A stretch of DNA of 64,000 nucleotides, taken from NCBI GenBank assembly GCA_963734435.1, contig CAVTHA010000002.1:62001-126000 (forward strand). Reading direction: 5' to 3'. A model generated the notes under the pieces. That model was given only the letters and a program-made list of their open reading frames with translations. It was not told the DNA's origin and made no database searches. Position 1 is the stretch's first letter, and every line of letters starts with the position of its first letter. Source of the stretch: Bog-756 sp963734435 (GTDB taxonomy: Bacteria > Actinomycetota > Acidimicrobiia > Acidimicrobiales > RAAP-2). Below, piece by piece: positions 8,999 to 17,726 of the stretch. Made by a program: the position numbers and the translations under genes.

Positions 8999-10152
8999 CC
9001 GACCGGGCAGGGTCGGCGGGCCGGGCGGTGAGCGCCACTCGGGCCTTCGGCGTCTACGTGCACGTGCCCTTCTGCCGGCTCCGCTGCGACTATTGCGCGT
9101 TCGCCACCTACACCGACCGGGACCACTTGATGGACAGCTACGTGGCGGCGTGCATCACCGAGCTCGGCCGGGCGCGGTCCGACGAAGGCATCCCGCCGGC
9201 GACCTCGGTCTACTTCGGCGGGGGCACGCCGTCGCGGCTGCCGGCCGATGCACTGGTCGAGCTGCTGGCGGCCGTGCCCCGGGCGGCGGGGGCCGAAGTC
9301 ACCGTGGAGTGCAATCCCGAGGATGTCACGGCGGACCGGCTGGCCACCTACCGCGCCGGTGGGGTCACCCGCATCTCCCTCGGCGTGCAGTCGACGGCCC
9401 CGAAGGTGCTCGCCGGCCTCGGCCGGCACGGGTCCGAGCGCGCCGGCGAGGCGGCCGCCACCGTGCACGACGCCGGCTTCGACAGCTGGAACGTCGACCT
9501 GATCATCGGGGGGCCGAGGGAGAGCGACGGCGACTGGGACCGGACCTTGGCCGACACCATCGGCCCTCCGTGCTCACCGCCCCACGTCAGCGCCTATGCG
9601 CTGACGGTGGAGCCGGGCACCAGGCTGGCCGCCGACCCCGGCCGGCATCCGGACGACGACACGCAGGCGGCTCGCTACGAGCGCACCGACGAGATGTTGG
9701 CCTCGGCCGGCTACCGGTGGGAGGAGATCTCCAGCTGGGCCCGGCCCGGCCACTCTTGCCGGCACAACCGGCTCTACTGGAACCAGGGGGACTACCGCGG
9801 CATCGGCTCGGCCGCCCACTCGCACCGCGCCGGGCGGCGCTGGTGGAACATCCGGACACCGGACCGCTACGTCGCCACCGTCGGGTCGGGGCGGCGGCCC
9901 GTGGCCGGCGAGGAGATCCTCAGTCCCGAGCAGCGACGGTCCGAGGCGCTCGTCCTGCAGCTGCGCACCCGCTCGGGAGTGGACCGGTCGGCCCTGCCCG
10001 ACGACCCGGACCTGGCCGGGCTGGTCCGTCGCCGGGGCGACCGGGCGGTCCTCACCGTCCGGGGCCGGCTGCTGGCCAATCAGGTGACCGCCCGCCTCCT
10101 GGCCGGGCCGGGCACCAGGATGCCAACCGGTACGCTTCCCCTCCGTGCCTGA
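8995..10152 (+). CDS. hemW: radical SAM protein HemW (coproporphyrinogen III oxidase-like)
   Basis: HemW is a radical-SAM, heme-binding protein thought to act as a heme chaperone; it was formerly annotated as oxygen-independent coproporphyrinogen oxidase. The cluster motif CxxxCxxC is at Cys27, Cys31 and Cys34 (HVPFCRLRCDYCAF) and is followed by YFGGGTPSRL and the VECNPEDV block. The start is taken as the GTG at 8995, overlapping the recO stop, giving 385 residues. It lacks the extra N-terminal segment and the fourth cysteine expected of true HemN. The ORF overlaps glyS by 8 bases, so all four genes here are likely cotranscribed. Confidence 0.92.
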   Translation: MTDRAGSAGRAVSATRAFGVYVHVPFCRLRCDYCAFATYTDRDHLMDSYVAACITELGRARSDEGIPPATSVYFGGGTPSRLPADALVELLAAVPRAAGAEVTVECNPEDVTADRLATYRAGGVTRISLGVQSTAPKVLAGLGRHGSERAGEAAATVHDAGFDSWNVDLIIGGPRESDGDWDRTLADTIGPPCSPPHVSAYALTVEPGTRLAADPGRHPDDDTQAARYERTDEMLASAGYRWEEISSWARPGHSCRHNRLYWNQGDYRGIGSAAHSHRAGRRWWNIRTPDRYVATVGSGRRPVAGEEILSPEQRRSEALVLQLRTRSGVDRSALPDDPDLAGLVRRRGDRAVLTVRGRLLANQVTARLLAGPGTRMPTGTLPLRA

Positions 10153-11476
10153 CCTCCCCGCTCCTCCTGGCGCGCCCGCCGACCTCATGGAGAAGGTCGT
10201 CGGGCTGTGCAAGCGGCGCGGCTTCATCTTCCCGTCGGCCGAGATCTACGGTGGCTTCAGGTCGGCCTACGACTTCGGCCCTCTCGGGGTCAACATGCTG
10301 CGCAACGTGAAGAATGCCTGGTGGGAAGCCATGGTGCAGCGACGCGACGACGTGGTGGGCCTCGACGCCGCCATCCTCTCGCCGCCGGCCGTGTGGGAGG
10401 CCTCCGGTCATCTGGCCAACTTCACCGACCCGCTGGTCGACTGTCGCCGCTGCCACCAGCGGTGGCGGCAGGACAAGATCGAAGGGGTGTGCCCGGCCTG
10501 CGGGTCGACCGAGTTCACCGAGGCGCGTGCCTTCAACCTGATGTTCAAGACCCACGCCGGTCCGGTGGAGGAAGAGGGCGCCGTCGCCTACCTCCGGCCG
10601 GAGACGGCCCAGGGCATGTTCACCAACTTCGCCAACGTGCTCCAGACCACCCGCAAGCGACCGCCCTTCGGCATCGCCCAGGTCGGGAAGTCGTTCCGCA
10701 ACGAGATCACCCCACAGAACTTCGTCTTCCGGACTCGGGAGTTCGAACAGATGGAACTGGAGTACTTCGTGCCCCCGGCGGAGGCGGACGACTGGTTCCA
10801 GTACTGGCTGGAGGAGCGCTACCGCTGGTACATCGGCCTTGGCATCCCCGAGCCGGAGCTGAGGCTCCGCCATCACGGCCCGGACGAGCTGTCCCACTAC
10901 GCGGCGGCCACCGCCGACGTCGAGTTCCTGTTCCCGTGGGGGTGGGACGAGCTCGAGGGGATTGCCAACCGCACCGACTTCGACCTCCGGGCCCACAGCG
11001 AGGCGTCGGGGGAGCGGCTCGAGTATTTCGACCAGCCTTCGGGCGAGCGCTACGTCCCCTACGTGATCGAGCCGGCGGCCGGCGCCACCCGCACCATGAT
11101 GGCCTTCCTGCTCTCCGCCTACCATGAGGACCAGGTGGGCGGGGAGGCCCGGACCGTGCTCCGCCTGCATCCAAGGCTCGCCCCCTACCAGGTGGCGGTG
11201 CTCCCCTTGTCGAAGAAGGAGACCCTCGAGCCGCTGGCCCGGGAGGTCCTCGCCCTGCTGCAACCCCACTTCATGTGCGACTACGACGTGACCCAGTCCA
11301 TCGGCCGGCGCTATCGGCGCCAGGACGAGGTGGGCACCCCGTACTGCGTGACGGTCGACTTCGACTCCCTGGAGGACCAGGCGGTCACCGTCCGCGACCG
11401 TGACTCCACCGACCAGGTCCGGGTGCCCATCACCGGGCTGGTGTCGGAGTTGGCCGCCCGCTCCGGCTCGAACTGA
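10145..11476 (+). CDS. glyS: glycine--tRNA ligase, alpha2 type
   Basis: A class II aminoacyl-tRNA synthetase that charges tRNA-Gly. The 443-residue length and opening (GFIFPSAEIYGGFRSAYDFGPLG) match the homodimeric bacterial/eukaryotic-type GlyRS. A zinc-like site is visible at Cys100, Cys103, Cys116 and Cys119. Class II motif 2 appears as VGKSFRNEITPQNFVFRTREFEQMELE, and motif 3 lies near GATRTMMAFLLSAY. The anticodon-binding domain (LAPYQVAVLPL) closes the protein. It starts at the GTG at 10145, inside the hemW 3' end. Confidence 0.97.
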   Translation: MPDLPAPPGAPADLMEKVVGLCKRRGFIFPSAEIYGGFRSAYDFGPLGVNMLRNVKNAWWEAMVQRRDDVVGLDAAILSPPAVWEASGHLANFTDPLVDCRRCHQRWRQDKIEGVCPACGSTEFTEARAFNLMFKTHAGPVEEEGAVAYLRPETAQGMFTNFANVLQTTRKRPPFGIAQVGKSFRNEITPQNFVFRTREFEQMELEYFVPPAEADDWFQYWLEERYRWYIGLGIPEPELRLRHHGPDELSHYAAATADVEFLFPWGWDELEGIANRTDFDLRAHSEASGERLEYFDQPSGERYVPYVIEPAAGATRTMMAFLLSAYHEDQVGGEARTVLRLHPRLAPYQVAVLPLSKKETLEPLAREVLALLQPHFMCDYDVTQSIGRRYRRQDEVGTPYCVTVDFDSLEDQAVTVRDRDSTDQVRVPITGLVSELAARSGSN

Positions 11477-11534
11477 CCGGATCCGGTCCCTCCACCCGGG
11501 GGCTCCCGACGGGGGATTGCCCTACCATCGGGCG

Positions 11535-12311
11535 ATGTCCACCGGACCGGGCCCGCCCTTCTCGCCGCGATTCGTCGGTCGTGCCGTCCTGGTGACGGGC
11601 GGTGCCTCCGGCATCGGCCGGGCCACCGTGCTGCGTCTGGCCGGCGAGGGCGCCGACGTGTTCGCCGTCGATGTGAACGCCGAGTCCCTGGCCGGCGTGC
11701 GGGACCAGTCGGCTGGGCTCAGCGGTTCGGTCACGGTCCGGGTCGGCGACGTGTCCACCGAGGTGGGGGTGAAGGCGATGGTCGCCGACGCCGTGGCACA
11801 CCTCGGACGGCTCGAGGTGGTGGCCAATGTGGCCGGGGTCCTGTCGTTCTCCCACACCCACGAGCTCGCCCTGGAGGAGTGGGACCGGCTGCTCACCGTC
11901 AACCTGACGGGCACCTTCCTCGTCTGCCGCGAGGCACTGCCCCATCTCCTCGCCGGCGGCGGCTGCATCGTCAACCTGGCCTCCACTGCGGCCCACAAGG
12001 GACAGCCCTGGGCCTCGGCCTACGCCGCCTCGAAGGGCGGGGTGCTGGCGCTCACCCGGGCCCTGGCCGTCGAGTATGCCGCCCAGGGGGTCCGGGTCAA
12101 CAGCATCAGCCCGGGCGCCATCGACACCCCGATCACCGCCGCCTTCCACCTGCCCGAGGGGGCGGACATCTCCCTCATCAACCGGGTCACGCCGATCGGG
12201 AAGTTCGGGACGCCCGAGGGCATCGCCGCGGCCATCGCCTACGTGGCGTCGGACGAGGCTTCGCACATGAACGGCGCCGATCTCCTCATCGACGGCGCCA
12301 CCCTGGCTTGA
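11535..12311 (+). CDS. short-chain dehydrogenase/reductase (SDR)
   Basis: A classical 258-residue SDR. It has the cofactor motif TGGASGIG at residues 21-28, NVAGVLS as the NAG-equivalent, a serine in NLASTAAHKG, and the catalytic YAASK. The Asp following strand 2 (FAVDVN) favours NAD over NADP. The substrate is unknown. The start is the ATG at 11535. It converges with the SnoaL-like gene 4 bases away. The neighbours on the other strand are another SDR and a DapB-like dehydrogenase, which suggests a small lipid or steroid-type catabolic set. Confidence 0.88.
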   Translation: MSTGPGPPFSPRFVGRAVLVTGGASGIGRATVLRLAGEGADVFAVDVNAESLAGVRDQSAGLSGSVTVRVGDVSTEVGVKAMVADAVAHLGRLEVVANVAGVLSFSHTHELALEEWDRLLTVNLTGTFLVCREALPHLLAGGGCIVNLASTAAHKGQPWASAYAASKGGVLALTRALAVEYAAQGVRVNSISPGAIDTPITAAFHLPEGADISLINRVTPIGKFGTPEGIAAAIAYVASDEASHMNGADLLIDGATLA

Positions 12312-12315
12312 GCGT

Positions 12316-12813
12316 TCAGGAGAGGGTGGAGCGCCCCTCCGTGGCCCACCAGTCGGCGGTCAGCTTGAGGCCGGGCACCGACACCCGCGGCAGCAGTTCC
12401 TCGTAGGTGCGGCGGTATCCGGTGTGGGCGATCTGCCATGCACCGTCGAGCTTGACGTACCGGTCGGTGTAGAACGCCGCACCTTGGACGTTGAGGCCGA
12501 GGTCGGTGAGGATGACGACGTCCTCGAGGGCCCAGGTGCCGGTGGCGTCGGCCGGGCCGGTGAGGTCGATCTCGGGATGGTGGCAGCGGTGGCTGGTCAG
12601 CATGGTGGTGGCACCCATCGAGGTGCGGAGGAACTCCATGATGGCGTCCCGCCCTTCGAATTCGTAGAGACCCCCGCCGTAGCGCGCGGTGGCGTCGGGG
12701 GTGAAGCAGGGTTCGAGCTCGGTCCACAGCTTCTGGTCGAGGCAGCGGAGGTACCGGTACTTGAGTCGCTTGATGAGCTCGATCTCGACGAGGTCCTCGG
12801 GGGTCATGGCCAC
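12316..12813 (-). CDS. SnoaL-like / NTF2-fold protein
   Basis: A 165-residue protein of the NTF2/SnoaL fold, similar in pattern to the bile-acid dehydratase or scytalone-dehydratase-like group. It shows an N-terminal helix (LIKRLKYRYLRCLDQK), the FTPDATARYGGG strand region, and a late histidine in AHTGYRRTYEE. Members act as dehydratases, isomerases or polyketide cyclases, and the exact reaction is unknown. It is the last gene of a minus-strand set with a DapB-like dehydrogenase (73 bases upstream) and an SDR. Confidence 0.75.
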   Translation of the reverse strand: MAMTPEDLVEIELIKRLKYRYLRCLDQKLWTELEPCFTPDATARYGGGLYEFEGRDAIMEFLRTSMGATTMLTSHRCHHPEIDLTGPADATGTWALEDVVILTDLGLNVQGAAFYTDRYVKLDGAWQIAHTGYRRTYEELLPRVSVPGLKLTADWWATEGRSTLS

Positions 12814-12886
12814 TCCTCAGGGTCCGGCCGGCGGATCGGACGGGCGAGCGTATCCCGGTCGGCGAGGTGCACGCCGAACGTCCGGG

Positions 12887-13966
12887 TCAGCGGATCGTCC
12901 CGACGCCCGGGATGAGCGGGAGGTCGAGGGCGGTGACCCATCCCGGTGGCAGCTCGTTGACGGCCGGCACGGCGTTGAGGGCTCGGAGCCCGGTGGCCAG
13001 GCAACCGGCGGCGGCCGCGTCCCGGCCGCTCCCGTCGGAGAAGCGGAAGGCCGTCTCCTGGGTGATCGACGGCGTCCCGTCCACCACCACCCGGTAGACG
13101 TCGTCCTGGGTGCCCCGGGGCCAATCGGGTGCGGCACCGGCACCGACCCGGTTCACGTGCTCGAGGCAGATCCGGGGCGCACCGTCGTACATCCCGTCGA
13201 TCGTGAAGCGGATGGCGGCCACCTCGCCCGGGTTGATCACGCCCTTGGCCGTGGTGATGGGATCCGCGGTCACCCACTTCTCCCATGTGGTGGTGATCTC
13301 GTCGAGCTCCACACCGACGGCGTGGGCCATCATGGGCACGGTCGCCCCCCAGGACATGACCAGGATGTCCCGGTGCTCGAGCAGTGGGACGTACTCGGGC
13401 TGGCGCCCGATGCCCATCTCCTCTTCGTAGTCGCCTTCGTAGTTGATGTAGTCGAGGATCTCGAGGGCGCGGACCTGGCGGACCTCGGCGCACAGTCCCA
13501 TCAGGGTCATCGGCAAGAGGTCGTTGGCGAACCCGGGATCGATGCCGGTGGTGAAGCAGGAGGCGCCTCCGGCCTCGCAGGCTTCGGTGATGGGTTCGAC
13601 CCACGACGGCGGGATCGAGGGCATCGAGGGCCACACCCAGGGCGTCATGGCCGTCGAGCAGACGTCGATGCCGCCCCGGAGAAAGGCGCCGATGTCGCGG
13701 ATGTTGTCGCCGGCGTGGGCGGCGGTCGGGCCGAAGTGCACGAGGGCGTCGGGCCGGAGGGCGATCAGCTCGTCGAGATCGTGGCCGGCGGCCATGCCGA
13801 GCGGCTCGCCGCCGCAGAGCTCGCCCACGTCCCGGCCCACCTTGTCCGGGTCGTTCACGCCCACGCCCACCAGCTCGAACGAGGGGTGGCGCAGGATCTC
13901 GGGGATCACCATCCGCCCGACGAAACCGGTGCCCCACACCACCACCCGCTTGGCCTTCCCCGTCAT
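12887..13966 (-). CDS. DapB-like NAD(P)-dependent dehydrogenase
   Basis: A 359-residue dehydrogenase with an N-terminal Rossmann segment (VVVWGTGFVGRMVIPEIL). It resembles the proteins often annotated as dihydrodipicolinate reductase in mycobacteria and other lipid-degrading actinobacteria, but it is much longer than true DapB (about 245-270 residues) and lacks its lysine-pathway context. The 2,4-diaminopentanoate dehydrogenase family is another relative. The start overlaps the end of the upstream SDR by 4 bases (13963-13966), so the two are translationally coupled. The substrate is unknown. Confidence 0.75.
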   Translation of the reverse strand: MTGKAKRVVVWGTGFVGRMVIPEILRHPSFELVGVGVNDPDKVGRDVGELCGGEPLGMAAGHDLDELIALRPDALVHFGPTAAHAGDNIRDIGAFLRGGIDVCSTAMTPWVWPSMPSIPPSWVEPITEACEAGGASCFTTGIDPGFANDLLPMTLMGLCAEVRQVRALEILDYINYEGDYEEEMGIGRQPEYVPLLEHRDILVMSWGATVPMMAHAVGVELDEITTTWEKWVTADPITTAKGVINPGEVAAIRFTIDGMYDGAPRICLEHVNRVGAGAAPDWPRGTQDDVYRVVVDGTPSITQETAFRFSDGSGRDAAAAGCLATGLRALNAVPAVNELPPGWVTALDLPLIPGVGTIR

Positions 13967-14742
13967 CGGAGCATCTCGCCCGCGTTGACCAGGAGGTACT
14001 GGCCGGTGACGGCCTTGGCATGGTCCGAGGCAAAGAAGGCCGCCACATCGGCGACCTCCCCGTCGTCGGTCATGCGCCGGAGGGGGAACTTGCCCACGAT
14101 GTCATCCAACACCTCCTGCTCGGTCCGGCCCTGATTGGCCGTGGTGCCGGTGACGTACAGCTCGACGTTCGGGCCCCACATCCACGACGGCACGACCATG
14201 TTGCAGCGGATGTTGTCGGGACCCAGCTCGTCGCAGAGGTAGTACATGGTGGACAACAGCGCCCCCTTGGACGCGGCATAGCCACTTTGCGGAAGCGCCG
14301 GCTGGAACATCGACTGGGACCCGATCAGCACGATGGAGCCACCCCCACCGGACTTCATCGCCTGGGCCACGGGGCGGACGACGGTGAGCGCGCCGATGAC
14401 GTTGGTCTCGAATGCCTTGCGCCACGACTCGAACTTGAGGTCGTAGAGCCCACCCCAGACGTTCTCGTAGGCGGCCACCTGGATCAAGGCGTCCACCTGG
14501 CCGAAGCGGCCCATGGCCGTCTCGACCAGGCCGGCGCAGGACTCGGGATCGGTGATGTCGGTCACGTGGGTGGCCACCCGGGTGCCGCCCGGATCGAGCT
14601 CGGTGGCGGTGGAGGCCAGGGTGTCGGCGGTGCGGGCGGCGAGCACCACGTTCGCCCCGTCGCGCAGGGCGCTGGTGGCGCATTCCCGTCCGAGGCCGGC
14701 GCCCACCCCGGTGACCATGACGGTCTTTCCTTCGAGGATCAT
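13963..14742 (-). CDS. short-chain dehydrogenase/reductase (SDR)
   Basis: A 259-residue SDR with the variant cofactor motif TGVGAGLG, an ARTADTL loop favouring NADP, and catalytic YAASK preceded by Ser in IGSQSM. The usual NNAG motif is replaced by QVAAYENVWG. It is first in a minus-strand set with the DapB-like dehydrogenase and the SnoaL-like protein. Its start is 176 bases from the divergent ppdK gene. The substrate is unknown; the company it keeps suggests oxidation of a lipid or cyclic alcohol. Confidence 0.87.
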   Translation of the reverse strand: MILEGKTVMVTGVGAGLGRECATSALRDGANVVLAARTADTLASTATELDPGGTRVATHVTDITDPESCAGLVETAMGRFGQVDALIQVAAYENVWGGLYDLKFESWRKAFETNVIGALTVVRPVAQAMKSGGGGSIVLIGSQSMFQPALPQSGYAASKGALLSTMYYLCDELGPDNIRCNMVVPSWMWGPNVELYVTGTTANQGRTEQEVLDDIVGKFPLRRMTDDGEVADVAAFFASDHAKAVTGQYLLVNAGEMLR

Positions 14743-14917
14743 CCCCCTCTTCTATCGGTTGCCGGTCAGGCCTTCCAGTTGCGCACCGCCCTTCCCGACG
14801 AGAGGGTCCCTGTCAGGTTGGTGACACCGGTGCTCCCGGGTACGCTGGCATTCCCGCCCGGAGTGGGCCGCAACTGCAGGTCCGCGCTCCGATTCCGTTC
14901 CAGGAGACCTCGCCCGA

Positions 14918-17659
14918 ATGCCATTCGTCTTCGACTTCGACCACGCTCACCGCAAGCCGCCGATGGAGATGAAGGACCTCCTCGGCGGCAAGGGGGCCAA
15001 CCTGGCCGAGATGACATCGGTACTCGGCTTGCCGGTGCCCCCGGGCTTCACCATCGGGACAACGGCCTGCCGCAGCTACATGGAGTCCGGTTGGCCCGAC
15101 GCGCTCACCGGTGAGGTGGCCCGGGCCCGGGCCCGACTCGAGAAGGCCATGGGCAAGCGGATCGGCGACCCGAGCGACCCGCTCTTGGTGTCGGTACGGT
15201 CGGGGGCGAAGTTCTCCATGCCGGGGATGATGGACACCGTTCTCAACCTGGGCCTCAACGACCAGTCGGTCGAGGGTCTGGCCAAGCAGACCGACGACGA
15301 GCGGTTCGCCTACGACTCGTACCGGCGCTTCGTAGCCATGTACGGGCGTATCGTCCTGGACATTCCGGCCACCGAGTTCGACGGGTTGCTCGAGGCGGCC
15401 AAGGAGCTGGCCGGGACCACCTCGGATGCGGGCATCCCCATCGAGCTCCTGCGATATCTGGTCGACGCCTACCAGCAGATCGTCGAGCGGGCCACCGGGA
15501 AGCCCTTCCCCCAGGACCCCGACGAGCAGCTGCGGGGCGCCATCGAGGCCGTCTTCGCCTCCTGGAACGGCCCGCGGGCCGTGGCCTACCGGGTGCGGGA
15601 GCGGATCCCCCACGACCTCGGCACGGCCGTCAACGTGCAGGCCATGGTGTTCGGGAACCGGGACGACAACTCCGGGACCGGGGTGGGGTTCACCCGAGAC
15701 CCGGCCACCGGCGCGCCCGGCGAGTACGGCGACTTCCTGCTGAACGCCCAAGGCGAGGACGTGGTCGCCGGCATCCGCAACACCGAGCCGCTTTCGGCCC
15801 TCAACAAGCGGTTCCCGGCCGTCCACCGGCAACTCCTGGCCATCTTCGCCCGGCTCGAAGCCCACTACCGGGACATGTGCGACACGGAGTTCACCATCGA
15901 GCAGGGCAAGCTCTGGATGCTGCAGACCCGGGTGGGCAAACGGACCGGGCTCGCCGCCCTCCGCATGGCGGTCGACATGGTCGGGGAGCGGCGGATCAAG
16001 CTGACCAAGAGCGATGCGGTCCAGAGGATCACCGCCGACCACCTCGAACAAGTGCTCCATCCCCAATTCTCGGGGTCAGGCCATGTCGTGCTGACCCGAG
16101 GTCTCGGCGCTTCTCCGGGTGCGGCGGTCGGCCGGGTCTACCTGACGGCAGACGACGCCCAGGCGGCGGCGGAGCGGGGCGAGCGGGTGGTCCTGGTCCG
16201 CACCGAGACATCGCCGGATGACGTCCACGGCATGCTGGCGGCCGAAGGGATCCTCACCGCTCGCGGGGGCCTGGTCAGCCACGCCGCCGTCGTGGCCCGC
16301 GGATGGGGCAAGCCCGCCGTGGTCGGCGCCGAGGCCCTGCGGATCGGCGGCGGCTCGTTCACGGTCGGTGACACCGAGGTCAACGAAGGCGATTGGATCT
16401 CGGTAGACGGCACCAACGGCACGGTGATGCTCGGGCAGATCCCGGTGACCGAAGGGGAGACACCCCCCGAGTTCGAGATCGTCCTCGGTTGGGCGGATGC
16501 GCTCCGGGCCGGTGATCTCGGCGTGCGGGCCAACGCCGACAACGGCCCCGACGCGGCCAACGCTCGCCGGCACGGCGCCGAAGGGATCGGGCTGTGCCGC
16601 ACCGAGCACATGTTCCTCGGCGAGGACCGGTTGCCCATCGTCCGCCGGATGATCCTGGCCTCGAGCCCGGAGGAGGAGGAGTCGGCCCTCGAGGCCCTGC
16701 GCCAAGCCCAACAGACCGACTTCCTCGAGATCCTCGAGGCCATGGACGGACTGCCGGTGACCATCAGATTGCTCGATCCGCCCCTGCACGAGTTCCTGCC
16801 GAAGACCGAAGACCTGGCGATCAAGCAGGCGACCGAGGGTCTGACCCGAGAGGAGCAGCGTCTGTACCGGGCGGCCCTGGCCTGGCACGAGCACAACCCC
16901 ATGCTCGGCACCCGGGGGGTGCGGCTCGGCGTGATCAAGCCGGGACTGTACGCCATGCAGGTGCGGGCCCTCATGGAGGCGGCGCGGGCTCGGGCCAAGG
17001 CGGGCGGCCACCCGATCGTCGAGATCATGATCCCCCTGACCACGTCGCGCGACGAGATGGCCCTGGCCCGATCGTGGGTGGAGGCGGCCATCGCCGAGAC
17101 GAAGGAGGAGACGATCCCGGGCTCGCGGGCCAAGGGGGCGGCCTCGGCCAAGAAGCGGACCGGCTCGCTCGACGTGGCCATCGGCACCATGATCGAGACG
17201 CCCCGGGCGGCGCTGCTGGCCGATGAGATCGCCGAGGAGGCCGACTTCTTCTCGTTCGGCACCAACGACCTGACCCAGATGACCTACGGGTTCAGCCGCG
17301 ACGACGTCGAGGGACGGATGATGTCGGCCTACCTGGATCTCGGCCTGTTGACCAGGAACCCCTTCGAAGTGGTGGATCCGGACGGCGTGGGCGAGCTGGT
17401 GCGGATCGGTGTGGAGCGGGGCAGGTCGACCCGGCCCTCGCTCAAGGTCGGCGTCTGTGGCGAGCACGGCGGCGATCCCGAGTCGATCGCCACCTTTGCC
17501 TGGGCCGGCGTGGACTATGTCAGCTGCTCTCCCTTCCGGGTACCGATCGCCCGTCTGGCCGCGGCCCAGGCCGTGCTGGCGGGGGGTACGGCCGGTCGGC
17601 GGCCCACCGGTCCCAAGGGTCGGGCGAAGGCGAGCAGCCGGGCCCGGAGCAGCCGGTAG
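14918..17659 (+). CDS. ppdK: pyruvate, phosphate dikinase
   Basis: The enzyme interconverts pyruvate, ATP and phosphate with phosphoenolpyruvate, AMP and diphosphate. All three domains are present in 913 residues. These are the ATP-grasp part (GGKGANLAEM at the start), the phosphohistidine domain with His455 in GGLVSHAAVVARGWG, and the PEP-binding barrel with Cys847 in VGVCGEHGGDP. A lysine/alanine-rich insert (GSRAKGAASAKKRTGS) precedes GTMIETPRAALLADE, and the C-terminal tail is Lys/Arg-rich. An AGGAGA sequence precedes the ATG at suitable spacing. It lies directly upstream of dnaG. Confidence 0.97.
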   Translation: MPFVFDFDHAHRKPPMEMKDLLGGKGANLAEMTSVLGLPVPPGFTIGTTACRSYMESGWPDALTGEVARARARLEKAMGKRIGDPSDPLLVSVRSGAKFSMPGMMDTVLNLGLNDQSVEGLAKQTDDERFAYDSYRRFVAMYGRIVLDIPATEFDGLLEAAKELAGTTSDAGIPIELLRYLVDAYQQIVERATGKPFPQDPDEQLRGAIEAVFASWNGPRAVAYRVRERIPHDLGTAVNVQAMVFGNRDDNSGTGVGFTRDPATGAPGEYGDFLLNAQGEDVVAGIRNTEPLSALNKRFPAVHRQLLAIFARLEAHYRDMCDTEFTIEQGKLWMLQTRVGKRTGLAALRMAVDMVGERRIKLTKSDAVQRITADHLEQVLHPQFSGSGHVVLTRGLGASPGAAVGRVYLTADDAQAAAERGERVVLVRTETSPDDVHGMLAAEGILTARGGLVSHAAVVARGWGKPAVVGAEALRIGGGSFTVGDTEVNEGDWISVDGTNGTVMLGQIPVTEGETPPEFEIVLGWADALRAGDLGVRANADNGPDAANARRHGAEGIGLCRTEHMFLGEDRLPIVRRMILASSPEEEESALEALRQAQQTDFLEILEAMDGLPVTIRLLDPPLHEFLPKTEDLAIKQATEGLTREEQRLYRAALAWHEHNPMLGTRGVRLGVIKPGLYAMQVRALMEAARARAKAGGHPIVEIMIPLTTSRDEMALARSWVEAAIAETKEETIPGSRAKGAASAKKRTGSLDVAIGTMIETPRAALLADEIAEEADFFSFGTNDLTQMTYGFSRDDVEGRMMSAYLDLGLLTRNPFEVVDPDGVGELVRIGVERGRSTRPSLKVGVCGEHGGDPESIATFAWAGVDYVSCSPFRVPIARLAAAQAVLAGGTAGRRPTGPKGRAKASSRARSSR

Positions 17660-17726
17660 CCACCAGGGCACCGCTCGAGGTTCCGCCCGCGTGGCCGGGC
17701 CCGGTCACGCGGTACCGTCGTCTCCC

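Noticed and set aside
12689..14134. A 481-residue plus-strand frame
   Set aside because: It is antisense to the DapB-like dehydrogenase and SDR genes, which have clear motifs.
16076..17671. A 531-residue minus-strand frame
   Set aside because: Antisense shadow of ppdK.
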